Shown here piece by piece: positions 14,421 through 21,641 of a stretch of DNA of 45,548 nucleotides; position 1 is the stretch's first letter; every line of letters starts with the position of its first letter. The translations under genes were made by a program, and so were the position numbers. The DNA is from a virus. The DNA is taken from positions 1-45,548 of the IMG/VR virus record IMGVR_UViG_3300042328_000284. One strand, 5' to 3'. The notes beneath the pieces are model-generated. The model did not search any database and was not told the origin of the DNA. It was given only the letters and a program-made list of their open reading frames with translations.

Positions 14421-16835
14421 CTATATATTAAAATTATTTCTAGTAGTCTTTGATTGGTAACCAGTTAATAAATCGTTTACTTTAGATGTACCTAAATAAG
14501 TATTAACAGGAATACCACCTGAGTTTAATCGTTCCATTGCTTTTGTATTTGCTGCTATAACATTAGCCATTGCTTGCATTCCAGCTCCACCTCCACCATT
14601 AGCTGCGTTTGCTAATGCAGTTGATGCTCCAGGTGCTGCTATCAAATCATCATTTTTACTTAATTTGAATAATCCACCTTCTTTAGTTGATACCATTGTT
14701 TCACCACCAGCAGGTGAATTCATATCTCCGGTAGGTACTGCGCTAGATGCTTTAGATATTGCGCTAAATAGTGCACCAACCATCGTTGCTGCCAATATGG
14801 CACCTACGATTGGTATTTTACCCTGTCCACCAAAAATACCAGCAATTGCACCAACAATACTTGCTCCAGCTTCTCTACGTTTTACATAAGCGCTGGCAAT
14901 GTCTGTTGCTAATGTTTTTAATTTAGTACGGTATATAAATGCAAATATCGTTCCTAGTGTTAAACCAAACCCAACCATACCAGCCATTGTATCTGATATA
15001 TATCCAAATGCTTTAGCTAACATTGATATTGGTTTTAACATTAATTCTAATAAAGGTAATACCGCTGTACCTATTTGTACCCCAATACCGGTAAATGTAT
15101 TTTTTATTTTACTCAACTCACCTTGCATTTGCTGGTCAGCTTTCAATTTTTGAATAGTTAAATCTAAATCCTCTTTACTTGTATTTGTAATATCCAATCC
15201 ATTTGCTATTGCCTGTTCTGCTAGCTTTTTATCTTCCACTCCCAAATGAACCAATCTTTCTCTTTGTGCAATTAATCTTTGAACAGTTGCTGGTGTACTA
15301 CCTATTGCCTTTGCTAATTCTCTTTGTGTAAAAAGGTCTTTGTCAGCAAATCTACCATTTCTTTCCATTTGATTTAACACCTCATCCAATGCACCAGAGT
15401 AATCTTTATTTGCTGCTAATATTCTTGCTTGCGTTAAATTAAATTGGCCTTGTGCAAATGCTGCAGCTTTTAATTCTTGTTCTATACCACTTTCAAAATC
15501 TAAAAGTTTTTCACTAACACCCATCACATCTTTTAAAGTAGCACCAAGTCTTCTAGCTTCAATTGCCGTCTTAGCCATATTATCAAATCCACTACCAAAA
15601 TATTCTGCACTATCTTTAGCTGCTTCCGCAATATCTTTAAACAACTGCTTAGGTGCTATTTTAGATAATTTAGCTACATTAGTAACTTGTAATGCGTAAT
15701 TTACTGCGGTATCTTCACTCAATCCAGTCATTGCTTCCAATTGACCTACAAATTCAGCTGAATCTTCCGCCGCAATTCCAAAGTTTGTACTTAATACAGT
15801 TAATGCTCTTACCGTATCTTTTGATAAATTTGCTACATCACCAAATTGTTTTTTAATCTCAGCTACTGTGTCAAATACTCCTTCAAATTCAACACCCAAT
15901 TGAGCCATTTCAGAAGTTACCGATGCTGCTATTGTTTTAACATCTTTCATTTGGGAATTTATTATTCCCGTCTCTTGTTTAAACTTTTTAGCTGCTTCTG
16001 ACATATCTGTCATTGCTTTAACTCCTAATGCAAACACCGCCGCAACAACAGCCCAAGCAAGTACTATACCACTTGATACTTTAAGAAATTTACCAGCACC
16101 CTCTATTATAGATTTTATTCCATCTGGTATTGCATCATACATTTTGCTCTGCTGCTCTTGAATTTCTTTAATTCTTTGTTCTTGCTGTTTAAATAATTTT
16201 CTTTGTTCTAGTGCTTTTTTATACAACCTAACACCTTCCTCAGTCATTCCATTTGTTTCGGCTTGAATTATTGCTGATTCTTTTTGGTCATCTGTCATTT
16301 TAGCAAATGCAGATTCGGTAGCGGAATCTATTAATAAAGCTTTTTGTTTTTCCAATTCCTCTCTGGTTAGTTTAAATTGGGCTCTTTGTTCTTCTGTATA
16401 TTTTTCTTCACCTCTCTTAAGATTAATACCTAATTCTTGTCTTTTAAGGGTTATAATTTCTTTAGTAATATCAGAAACTACTCCTGATTTTGTTACTTGG
16501 TCATTTAATAATGATTTAACTGCTGGTGATAACTTAGTAATAGATTTTAATTGGTCCTCTTCATATTCCGCCGCTTCTTCTTGAAGTTCCCTTCTTTTTT
16601 TTGCTGTGTCTTTTCTTTTAGTTTCAGCAGTTAATATTTTCTCAACAAGAACTAATTCTTCTTTTAACTTTGTAAGACTCTTTTTTTCTTGCTCTAATTG
16701 AGTAGTTAAACGTTTTGCTTCTTTGGCTTTGGAAACCGCAGCTTTTTCATTCTGGGCATTAATTCGTTTTTCTGCCAGTTCAATCTCCTCTAAGAGTCTT
16801 AACCTTTCTTGTTCTTGCTGGATTACATTAGCCAT
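14421..16835 (-). CDS. tail tape measure protein, 804 aa
   Basis: Tape measure proteins set tail length and pass into the host envelope during DNA ejection. Here residues 1-230 are Lys/Glu/Gln-rich coiled coil, followed by a strongly hydrophobic segment (IVLAWAVVAAVFALGVKAM, about 255-275). A helical region with repeated Ala-rich stretches follows (AAEDSAEFVGQLEAMTGLS, AQGQFNLTQARILAANKDY), then two more hydrophobic segments (about 615-645 and 665-690) and a Gly/Ala/Asn-rich end. The C-terminal part has a TKEGGLFKLSKNDDLIAAPG motif, common at the end of these proteins. The site directly after the small 77-aa gene and tail chaperone, and before baseplate genes, is the expected place. By the usual 0.15 nm per residue, the tail would be about 120 nm (inference). 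Confidence 0.85.
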   Translation of the reverse strand: MANVIQQEQERLRLLEEIELAEKRINAQNEKAAVSKAKEAKRLTTQLEQEKKSLTKLKEELVLVEKILTAETKRKDTAKKRRELQEEAAEYEEDQLKSITKLSPAVKSLLNDQVTKSGVVSDITKEIITLKRQELGINLKRGEEKYTEEQRAQFKLTREELEKQKALLIDSATESAFAKMTDDQKESAIIQAETNGMTEEGVRLYKKALEQRKLFKQQEQRIKEIQEQQSKMYDAIPDGIKSIIEGAGKFLKVSSGIVLAWAVVAAVFALGVKAMTDMSEAAKKFKQETGIINSQMKDVKTIAASVTSEMAQLGVEFEGVFDTVAEIKKQFGDVANLSKDTVRALTVLSTNFGIAAEDSAEFVGQLEAMTGLSEDTAVNYALQVTNVAKLSKIAPKQLFKDIAEAAKDSAEYFGSGFDNMAKTAIEARRLGATLKDVMGVSEKLLDFESGIEQELKAAAFAQGQFNLTQARILAANKDYSGALDEVLNQMERNGRFADKDLFTQRELAKAIGSTPATVQRLIAQRERLVHLGVEDKKLAEQAIANGLDITNTSKEDLDLTIQKLKADQQMQGELSKIKNTFTGIGVQIGTAVLPLLELMLKPISMLAKAFGYISDTMAGMVGFGLTLGTIFAFIYRTKLKTLATDIASAYVKRREAGASIVGAIAGIFGGQGKIPIVGAILAATMVGALFSAISKASSAVPTGDMNSPAGGETMVSTKEGGLFKLSKNDDLIAAPGASTALANAANGGGGAGMQAMANVIAANTKAMERLNSGGIPVNTYLGTSKVNDLLTGYQSKTTRNNFNI

Positions 16836-16853
16836 TTATATAGAAAAAATTTA

Positions 16854-17087
16854 TTATGGTGCAAACCCCGCATCTTGTAATTTTTTATACAAAGAAGGGT
16901 CTTCTTTTTTAAGCTTTTCCATATGAGGAGCGGCAGTTTTATTTAAGGCATCTATTTTTGATTGAATTTTTTTCAATTCAGGATCATCATCAATTAACTT
17001 TTGAATTCTATCCGGAGTTGGTTTTTTTGAAAATAAACCAAAAAACTCCTTTAAATTTGATTTTTTTATTTTATACTTCTTTCCCAT
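16854..17087 (-). CDS. small hypothetical protein before the tape measure, 77 aa
   Basis: Function not recognised. It is a basic N-terminus (MGKKYKIKKSNLKEFFG) followed by a helical Lys/Asp/Pro-rich body (PTPDRIQKLIDDDPELKKIQ, AAPHMEKLKKEDPSLYKKLQ). There is no membrane segment. It is the first gene after a terminator and a TATATTTATA-type element, and is 18 bases before the tape measure gene, so it probably starts the tape measure/baseplate operon. A role as a tape measure accessory or chaperone is suggested only by position. Confidence 0.65.
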   Translation of the reverse strand: MGKKYKIKKSNLKEFFGLFSKKPTPDRIQKLIDDDPELKKIQSKIDALNKTAAPHMEKLKKEDPSLYKKLQDAGFAP

Positions 17088-17112
17088 ATGCGGTTATTTA
17101 TAATAATACAAC

Positions 17113-17122
17113 TATAAATATG
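17113..17122 (-). promoter_or_regulatory. CATATTTATA element starting the tape measure operon
   Basis: The recurrent element, here 9 bases after a terminator hairpin and about 25-35 bases before the 77-aa start. A promoter directly after a terminator is the expected arrangement; there is no TTTG at -33. Confidence 0.55.
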
Positions 17123-17130
17123 GTATAAAC

Positions 17131-17166
17131 AAAAAAGTTAGGATTATCTATTAACCCTAACTTTTG
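17131..17166 (-). terminator. intrinsic terminator after the frameshifted tail gene
   Basis: Minus strand: AAAAGTTAGG, a 13-base loop, then CCTAACTTTTTTG with a T-run. The stem contains the stop codon (17146-17144) of the 70-codon extension. Confidence 0.8.
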
Positions 17167-17356
17167 ATTGATTATTTGCTTGCTTTATTTGCTCATTTTC
17201 CTTTTTCTTAGCATCTACTAATTGTTGGTAGTAAAACATTCTAAGATAGGTTGGCATTCTATACAAATCCATTACAGTGAACCCATTACCATAGTTTACC
17301 ATCTCAAAAATTTGAGTATGGAGTTGAATACTATGATTCGGAGCTAGGCCAAAAAA
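17144..17356 (-). CDS. tail-assembly chaperone C-terminal extension, reached by +1/-2 frameshift
   Basis: A 70-codon frame that is open from the T7 run (17357-17351) to TAA at 17146-17144, in the +1 frame of the preceding gene. A TAG closes this frame just upstream of the T-run. There is no ATG, GTG or TTG start with a leader before residues that look conserved: LHTQIFEMVNYGNGFTVMD, then MPTYLRMFYYQQLVDAKKKE. The first ATG (in FEM-VNYG) falls inside that segment. This matches the short C-terminal partner of tail-assembly chaperone pairs (gpG/gpGT of lambda, E/E' of P2), made by ribosomal frameshifting. Fusion with the upstream frame gives about 315 aa. The basic, Gln/Asn-rich end would interact with the tape measure in this model. 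Could also be translated separately from the internal ATG (about 52 aa). Confidence 0.75.
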   Translation of the reverse strand, partial: FFGLAPNHSIQLHTQIFEMVNYGNGFTVMDLYRMPTYLRMFYYQQLVDAKKKENEQIKQANNQSKVRVNR

Positions 17357-18092
17357 ACCCTACGCCCATTACTATGGGCAGTACCTCCTCTTGTCCGTCT
17401 TCATGTGTATATGTAATTCTCATATCCATGTCCGGCTGAATTGTTTTAATGTAATCTCTAAATGCTCTACTATCTCTTGCTAAAAATCCATTTACGAATT
17501 TATTAATAGCTCCTATACTATTATCACCATCTACGGCTCTAATCATATGTCTAAATCTAGTAGTAATATCATGCGAAGTATCTTTATTAACCTTTTCTAA
17601 TGCGGTAATATCTCTATCAATAGCCTTTTCATCACCATGCGTTAATAATTTAAATGTTAATTTGTTTTTACTATTTGGAGTAATAAATTCAAATTCATTT
17701 TTATTTTCAAATTTAGAAGTATCTACCTTTTTTGTTTCAATTTTTGTTAAATCAACAGATAAATTGATAACATCTCCCGTTACAGAAGAATATGCAGATG
17801 CTTCATACTTAGGACCGTATCCTAATAAACGAGTTGCTAAGATAATTGCGTTTTTATCACCTATAAGAATATCATCTATATTAACATTATCAACAATAAC
17901 CGATTCAAATAGTTTATCTAATACAATACCTTTTTTGATAAGGTTTTGTGAAGAAAGGATATCCTCTTCCTTTGCGGTCATATGTTTAATTGTTATTTGA
18001 CCCGATGATAATGGGTTCTCTTTTGGATATAATTTACCTTCCGATGGTAAACTAATAACTTCCGTTGGAAAATCATATTGTTTTTGATTCAT
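17331..18092 (-). CDS. gp26-like tail/baseplate-hub assembly protein, 253 aa (zero-frame product)
   Basis: The N-terminus reads EVISLPSEGKLYPKENPLSS, then a Thr/Lys region with MTAKEEDILSSQNLIKKG, VIVDNVNIDDILIGDKNAII and ATRLLGYGPKYEA, and a C-terminal helical part (DEKAIDRDITALEKVNKD, TTRFRHMIRAVDGDNS). This series is that of the gp26 baseplate hub group annotated in T4-like cyanophages (family memory, not searched). It lies between tail tube and small protein/tape measure, where tail-assembly chaperones are usually encoded. It ends VGFFWPSSES-stop, with the T7 run coding for FF-W, so most ribosomes would stop there and a minority shift into the extension. It starts at ATG 18092 after an A-rich leader and a TATTTATA element. 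Confidence 0.72.
   Translation of the reverse strand: MNQKQYDFPTEVISLPSEGKLYPKENPLSSGQITIKHMTAKEEDILSSQNLIKKGIVLDKLFESVIVDNVNIDDILIGDKNAIILATRLLGYGPKYEASAYSSVTGDVINLSVDLTKIETKKVDTSKFENKNEFEFITPNSKNKLTFKLLTHGDEKAIDRDITALEKVNKDTSHDITTRFRHMIRAVDGDNSIGAINKFVNGFLARDSRAFRDYIKTIQPDMDMRITYTHEDGQEEVLPIVMGVGFFWPSSES
17351..17357 (-). other. T7 slippery run, candidate +1/-2 programmed frameshift site
   Basis: On the coding strand GGG-TTT-TTT-TGG. A +1 step keeps both tRNAs on TTT codons because seven T are present; a -1 step would meet TAG after four codons. The +1 frame (equal to -2) leads into 70 open codons ending within the terminator stem. Confidence 0.65.
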
Positions 18093-18118
18093 AACTTTAC
18101 TTTGTTTAAGTTTGTATA

Positions 18119-18128
18119 TATAAATACA
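18119..18128 (-). promoter_or_regulatory. TGTATTTATA element before the gp26-like gene
   Basis: Variant of the recurrent element, about 25 bases after the terminator of the tube gene and about 30 bases upstream of the start at 18092. There is no TTTG at exactly 20 bases. Confidence 0.5.
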
Positions 18129-18152
18129 TCATTTTAAAAAAATTAGAAAGCA

Positions 18153-18182
18153 CAAAAAAGGGGATATTTTAGTATCCCCTTT
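18153..18182 (-). terminator. intrinsic terminator after the tail tube gene
   Basis: Minus strand: AAAGGGGATA, a 6-base loop, then TATCCCCTTTTTT. The ten-base stem with its T-run is the strongest hairpin in the window. It separates the highly expressed sheath/tube genes from the chaperone unit. Confidence 0.88.
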
Positions 18183-18200
18183 AATTTTATATGTTTTAGA

Positions 18201-18689
18201 TTAGAATTCTAATACAGCGTAATCATATGCTACTTGTAGTTCTATTGATGCTGGGTCATTAGATGTCATATCTAATTCACCAAAGTTTACTTGCAATGGA
18301 AATGCTCCATATAAAGTCCAAGTTTCAACAATATCACCAACAGGTCCTAACATTTCGATTTTGATAGTCTTCTTATAGAATTCAGAATATCCTTTTCTAC
18401 CAGTAATAGATTCGTGTCCTAAACGAACCCACTCCATTACTTGTTGTGCACCAGATGGTACAATTGGGTCATAAAGAGTGATAGTCATATCCTGCCATTC
18501 ACCTTTACCTTGCAACTTTCTTTTCACGTTAATGTGGTCTAAAGTTACAACTTCAAAGTTAATTTGAGGTCTGCTAGCTGCTTTAATCAAATATGCTTCT
18601 ACACCATCGATACTCATTTTGAAACGAGCTTTCGTTTTTGGTTCCCAGGTTTTGTAGAACATATCGTTGAATTCTAATACTTGTGCCAT
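18201..18689 (-). CDS. tail tube protein, gp19-like, 162 aa
   Basis: The tail tube subunit, which polymerises into the inner tube of a contractile tail. Length (162 aa; T4 gp19 is 163) and sequence fit: FKMSIDGVEAYLIKAASRPQ, an exposed-loop segment NVKRKLQGKGEWQDMTITLYDP, the VMEWVRLGHE helix, and a C-terminal domain with WTLYGAFPLQVNFGELD and SNDPASIELQVAYDYA. The NFGELDM-x-x-x-D-P-x-x-I-x-L-x-x-x-Y-D-Y pattern is typical of phage tube proteins. A Shine-Dalgarno-like AAGGA is present upstream. It follows the sheath gene by 52 bases and is followed by a strong terminator. Confidence 0.93.
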   Translation of the reverse strand: MAQVLEFNDMFYKTWEPKTKARFKMSIDGVEAYLIKAASRPQINFEVVTLDHINVKRKLQGKGEWQDMTITLYDPIVPSGAQQVMEWVRLGHESITGRKGYSEFYKKTIKIEMLGPVGDIVETWTLYGAFPLQVNFGELDMTSNDPASIELQVAYDYAVLEF

Positions 18690-18713
18690 TTTCTTTTCCT
18701 TTTATTTTATATT

Positions 18714-18723
18714 AATAAATATC
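18714..18723 (-). promoter_or_regulatory. near-match of the TATTTAT element between sheath and tube
   Basis: Coding strand AGATATTTATT, one base from the consensus at the last positions. It could give the tube gene an extra start; weak. Confidence 0.25.
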
Positions 18724-18741
18724 TACTTTTTGTTTTTTATA

Positions 18742-21063
18742 TTATGCTGAGAAACTTGCTCCAGTTGGTAAGATGTTGAAATCAATTACGATGAATTCAG
18801 CCGTCTTAGCAGGTTGTAAGAAAATTTGTCCAGCTAATATGTTTCTATCAATAACATCAGGTGTGTTGTTACTTTCATCCATTACAACTTTGAATGCGTA
18901 CAAACCTTGTCTTTGTTGTATGCTCTCTAAGTATGGAGTTGCTGTGTTAATGAATCTTGCTCTAGTTTGAGTAGTATTTTGTTCGAACACTAAGAAACGA
19001 GAAGTAGATGCGATAAACTTCTTAACAGTGATAAGTAATCTTCTTACGTTGATTCTATCTAATGCTGATGCTTTATCTTGCAATGTCTTCTGTCCAAATG
19101 CTACAATACCTTGTCCAGGGAATGCTGCGATTGGGTTTACTTTGTTCTCATATAGAGTATCTCTCTCCGCATGTGTTAATCTATTCAATACTGAAACTGC
19201 TCCAGTAATACCACCTCTATTCAAACCAGCAGGTGCGAACCATTCTGCTGCTAATCTATCGTTACTAGCAAATACTGCTGGTAATAGTACTGAAGGTGGT
19301 ACAGTTACTAATTTGTTTGTATTAGTATCTATTGTCTTAACCCAAGGGTAGTAAGTTGCTGCGTAGTTTGTATCAACTGCGTTAGCTGCTTCAGTTGCCT
19401 CAGTTATTGTATCATCAAAATCGTTGAAATCAGCGATATAAAATGCGTCTTGTCTTTCCTCACAAATATCAATTGCTTTAGTAGTAATTGCTGGGTGTAA
19501 TCCTCTTACAATACCAGGAGTTACTAACATATTGATATCATACTCATCAGGATTTGAAATTGCGTTAAGTGCTTTATTGTATGCTACTGAACCAGAAGAT
19601 ACAGATGTTGCACAATTGAATCCTTGCGTATTTGCATTACTCCAATCAGTATCACCAGCTTTAGCTATTGTTGTAGTTGGGTTCATACCATCAAATCCAT
19701 CTTGGAATGCTAATACGAATTGTCTCTTAACCATATCAGTAGATGCAGAACCGGTCATTTGATACGTTAAACCATTTGCATCAAATGCAAAAGATACGTT
19801 AGAACCAGTTTGAGCTCCTATTGGAAGTGGTTTCAAATATTGTAAGTTATCTAACTTAACACCAGTAGTTTCAAAATCAAATCCACTATAATAGATTGGA
19901 GATGATGATGTATTATTTGCTGAGTTTGTTTGATATACTACCGCTGGTACTAAAAGTGATTCAGCGTTATTTGTTGCTGTAATTGGGTTTGTATATGCTC
20001 CATGTCCGAATGGTGCTGCTGATATTGGGAATGAGCCAGGAGTAGATACTACTACTCTGACATATTTTGATTGATTTGTATAATCACCAAATTCAGTAAG
20101 TTTACCATTGTTATCAATTGTAAAATATCTATCACCAATTCTTCTAGCTATATAGTTTGGAGAAGCAGGGTCTAAGTTTACATTATTAAATGTTTCTACA
20201 ACACTCTTTCTCTTATCAGTATCATCAAATGAACGAATCGTTACAGTAAATGTTGAGTAATCAGTTCCACCATCTTCACCAGCTGCCTTTACATTTGAAA
20301 TACCAACTTTAAATTTAGTATTATATGTTGTACCATGTCCAGTTGTTACGAACTTAAATAAATCATATCTTTCACCACTAATCAATTGAGATTTAACCAT
20401 TGGAGTTTCAGCTGCTTGTGCATCGTAAGTAAAGTCCTGTGGAGGTAATACAACAGAAGTTATTACAATGTTGTTTCCAGCAGAACCAGTATAGTATCCA
20501 GCTGCACTTTCAAAGTAAGAATATGCGTATGCTTTTTTAGCTCCAAATGGAGATTCACCAAATACATCTGATAAATCGTTTACAGAAGATGGTAAGATAG
20601 ATGCTGATACATTTAAATCTGCATGCAATGCTAAGAATGAACCATCATTAACACTATCACTTGCTACAGTTGCTCCTGCAAATCCAACTTTCTCATCACC
20701 TAATTTAGTTGAATGTAATACACCAATTAATTTAGTGCCTACTGATTGAAGGGATGAACCAGATGCAAATATTGCTAAAGGTGCTATCTGCTCATAACCA
20801 CCGATACCACCAACCCTTACGATTGTTGCTGTACCAGCTTCTCTTAAATAGTTTTGTACTGCATATTCAGTATAATAAGTTCCATCAGGTGTTCCGAATA
20901 TTTCTTCGAATTCTGATTGAGTTCTCACAATAGTTGGGATGAATGCAGGTCCTTGTTTAAAAGGTCCTATAAATGCTGCCCCAATTTCACCAATTCCTTG
21001 CGCTAGGAAGGAAAGGTCATTTTCTCTTGTGAATACGCCAGGTGATACGATTCTTTCTGCCAT
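18742..21063 (-). CDS. tail sheath protein, gp18-like, 773 aa
   Basis: Contractile sheath subunit. The N-terminus RIVSPGVFTRENDLSFLAQG followed by AAFIGPFKQGPAF is the signature start of phage sheath proteins (SPGVYxxE...). Also visible are TQSEFEEIFG, YAVQNYLREAGTATIVRVGG, and the conserved C-terminal core: DICEERQDAFYIADFN, YYPWVKTIDTNTNKLVTVPPS, AEWFAPAGLNRGGI, DTLYENKVNPIAAFPGQGIV, DRINVRRLLITVKKFI. It ends EFIVIDFNILPTG, as sheath subunits that interlock by terminal extensions do. At 773 aa it is longer than T4 gp18 (659); the extra length is in variable, surface-exposed central domains (about 120-450). There is a Shine-Dalgarno GGAG 9 bases before ATG 21063, and the leader carries inverted repeats. 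Confidence 0.95.
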   Translation of the reverse strand: MAERIVSPGVFTRENDLSFLAQGIGEIGAAFIGPFKQGPAFIPTIVRTQSEFEEIFGTPDGTYYTEYAVQNYLREAGTATIVRVGGIGGYEQIAPLAIFASGSSLQSVGTKLIGVLHSTKLGDEKVGFAGATVASDSVNDGSFLALHADLNVSASILPSSVNDLSDVFGESPFGAKKAYAYSYFESAAGYYTGSAGNNIVITSVVLPPQDFTYDAQAAETPMVKSQLISGERYDLFKFVTTGHGTTYNTKFKVGISNVKAAGEDGGTDYSTFTVTIRSFDDTDKRKSVVETFNNVNLDPASPNYIARRIGDRYFTIDNNGKLTEFGDYTNQSKYVRVVVSTPGSFPISAAPFGHGAYTNPITATNNAESLLVPAVVYQTNSANNTSSSPIYYSGFDFETTGVKLDNLQYLKPLPIGAQTGSNVSFAFDANGLTYQMTGSASTDMVKRQFVLAFQDGFDGMNPTTTIAKAGDTDWSNANTQGFNCATSVSSGSVAYNKALNAISNPDEYDINMLVTPGIVRGLHPAITTKAIDICEERQDAFYIADFNDFDDTITEATEAANAVDTNYAATYYPWVKTIDTNTNKLVTVPPSVLLPAVFASNDRLAAEWFAPAGLNRGGITGAVSVLNRLTHAERDTLYENKVNPIAAFPGQGIVAFGQKTLQDKASALDRINVRRLLITVKKFIASTSRFLVFEQNTTQTRARFINTATPYLESIQQRQGLYAFKVVMDESNNTPDVIDRNILAGQIFLQPAKTAEFIVIDFNILPTGASFSA

Positions 21064-21075
21064 TTTATTTCTCCG

Positions 21076-21182
21076 ATTTGTGTTTTGAATGTATGTTTGT
21101 AAATAGTTACATTAATACTCATATAAATATAAAGAAAATGTTCAAAACACAAATTTGTTTATAAATCTGCATTTTGAACATT
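21076..21182 (-). repeat. overlapping inverted repeats around the sheath promoter
   Basis: Arm C (21076-21089) is a perfect 14-base inverted copy of arm B (21141-21154). Part of B (21137-21147) is also an 11-base inverted copy of arm A (21172-21182). Arms A:B and B:C are mutually exclusive. B:C flanks the TATATTTATA element at 21122-21131 and C lies right before the sheath ribosome site. A:B is followed by T-rich sequence and could act as a weak terminator of the upstream gene. Confidence 0.6.
21122..21131 (-). promoter_or_regulatory. TATATTTATA element before the sheath gene
   Basis: Exact copy of the recurrent element, about 60 bases upstream of the sheath start. A TTTG lies 18 bases upstream (21153-21150), two bases short of the spacing seen at the other host-type sites. 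Confidence 0.5.
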
Positions 21183-21205
21183 GTATATAAAATCGTTTGT
21201 AGTAG

Positions 21206-21601
21206 TTACGCCGGTTGAGGGTCTACTCCGTATAAATTACTACCAGATGTAGCCGCCCAAGGTAAATCAACATCACTAACAGTTACTCTGTTATATTTCT
21301 TAACATCTATTTCTTTTGTGATTTGACTGTTAATATGGTCCCAATATGCTTGAGGTCCAGAACCACTTACTACATTTTTAACCCAATTTAATACTAATTC
21401 TTCGGTTAAATCTCTATAATCTACAAACCCATCACCATTAAGGTCTTGTGGTGTAAATGGAGTTGCTCCAACAAAAGTTCCTACATTACCATTAGCATCG
21501 GTTGCAACTACTTTCCAGTTTGTACCAACTACAACATCGCTTAGAGTATCTGTATTTTGTTTTCTAAGTCCTACTAAAGACCATTCGTATGTATATCCCA
21601 T
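21206..21601 (-). CDS. small virion-associated protein with an EF-hand-like loop, 131 aa
   Basis: The sequence starts YTYEWSLVGLRKQNTDTLSD and continues with VVGTNWKVVATDANGN, a beta-rich pattern seen in small proteins next to phage fibre genes (Y-x-W-x-x-x-G-L-x-x, then V-x-W-x-V-x-x-x-D). Around residues 52-64 is DLNGDGFVDYRDL, which fits a Ca-binding EF-hand/dockerin-type loop (D-x-N-x-D-G-x-x-D). The C-terminal part (LNWVKNVVSGSGPQAYWDHI, QITKE) contains a helix and ends LPWAATSG. No signal peptide. It lies between the S74-type fibre and the sheath, so it is probably a virion or fibre-associated protein; function unknown. Confidence 0.65.
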   Translation of the reverse strand: MGYTYEWSLVGLRKQNTDTLSDVVVGTNWKVVATDANGNVGTFVGATPFTPQDLNGDGFVDYRDLTEELVLNWVKNVVSGSGPQAYWDHINSQITKEIDVKKYNRVTVSDVDLPWAATSGSNLYGVDPQPA

Positions 21602-21624
21602 AATTAAATTATTTAATTCTTTTT

Positions 21625-21634
21625 AATAAATATA
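21625..21634 (-). promoter_or_regulatory. TATATTTATT near-match before the 131-aa gene
   Basis: One base from the consensus element, about 24-33 bases upstream of the start at 21601. Confidence 0.35.
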
Positions 21635-21641
21635 TAATTTT

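Noticed and set aside
17331-17360. A -1 frameshift at the T-run
   Set aside because: The -1 frame meets TAG after four codons, so only the +1/-2 frame gives an extension.
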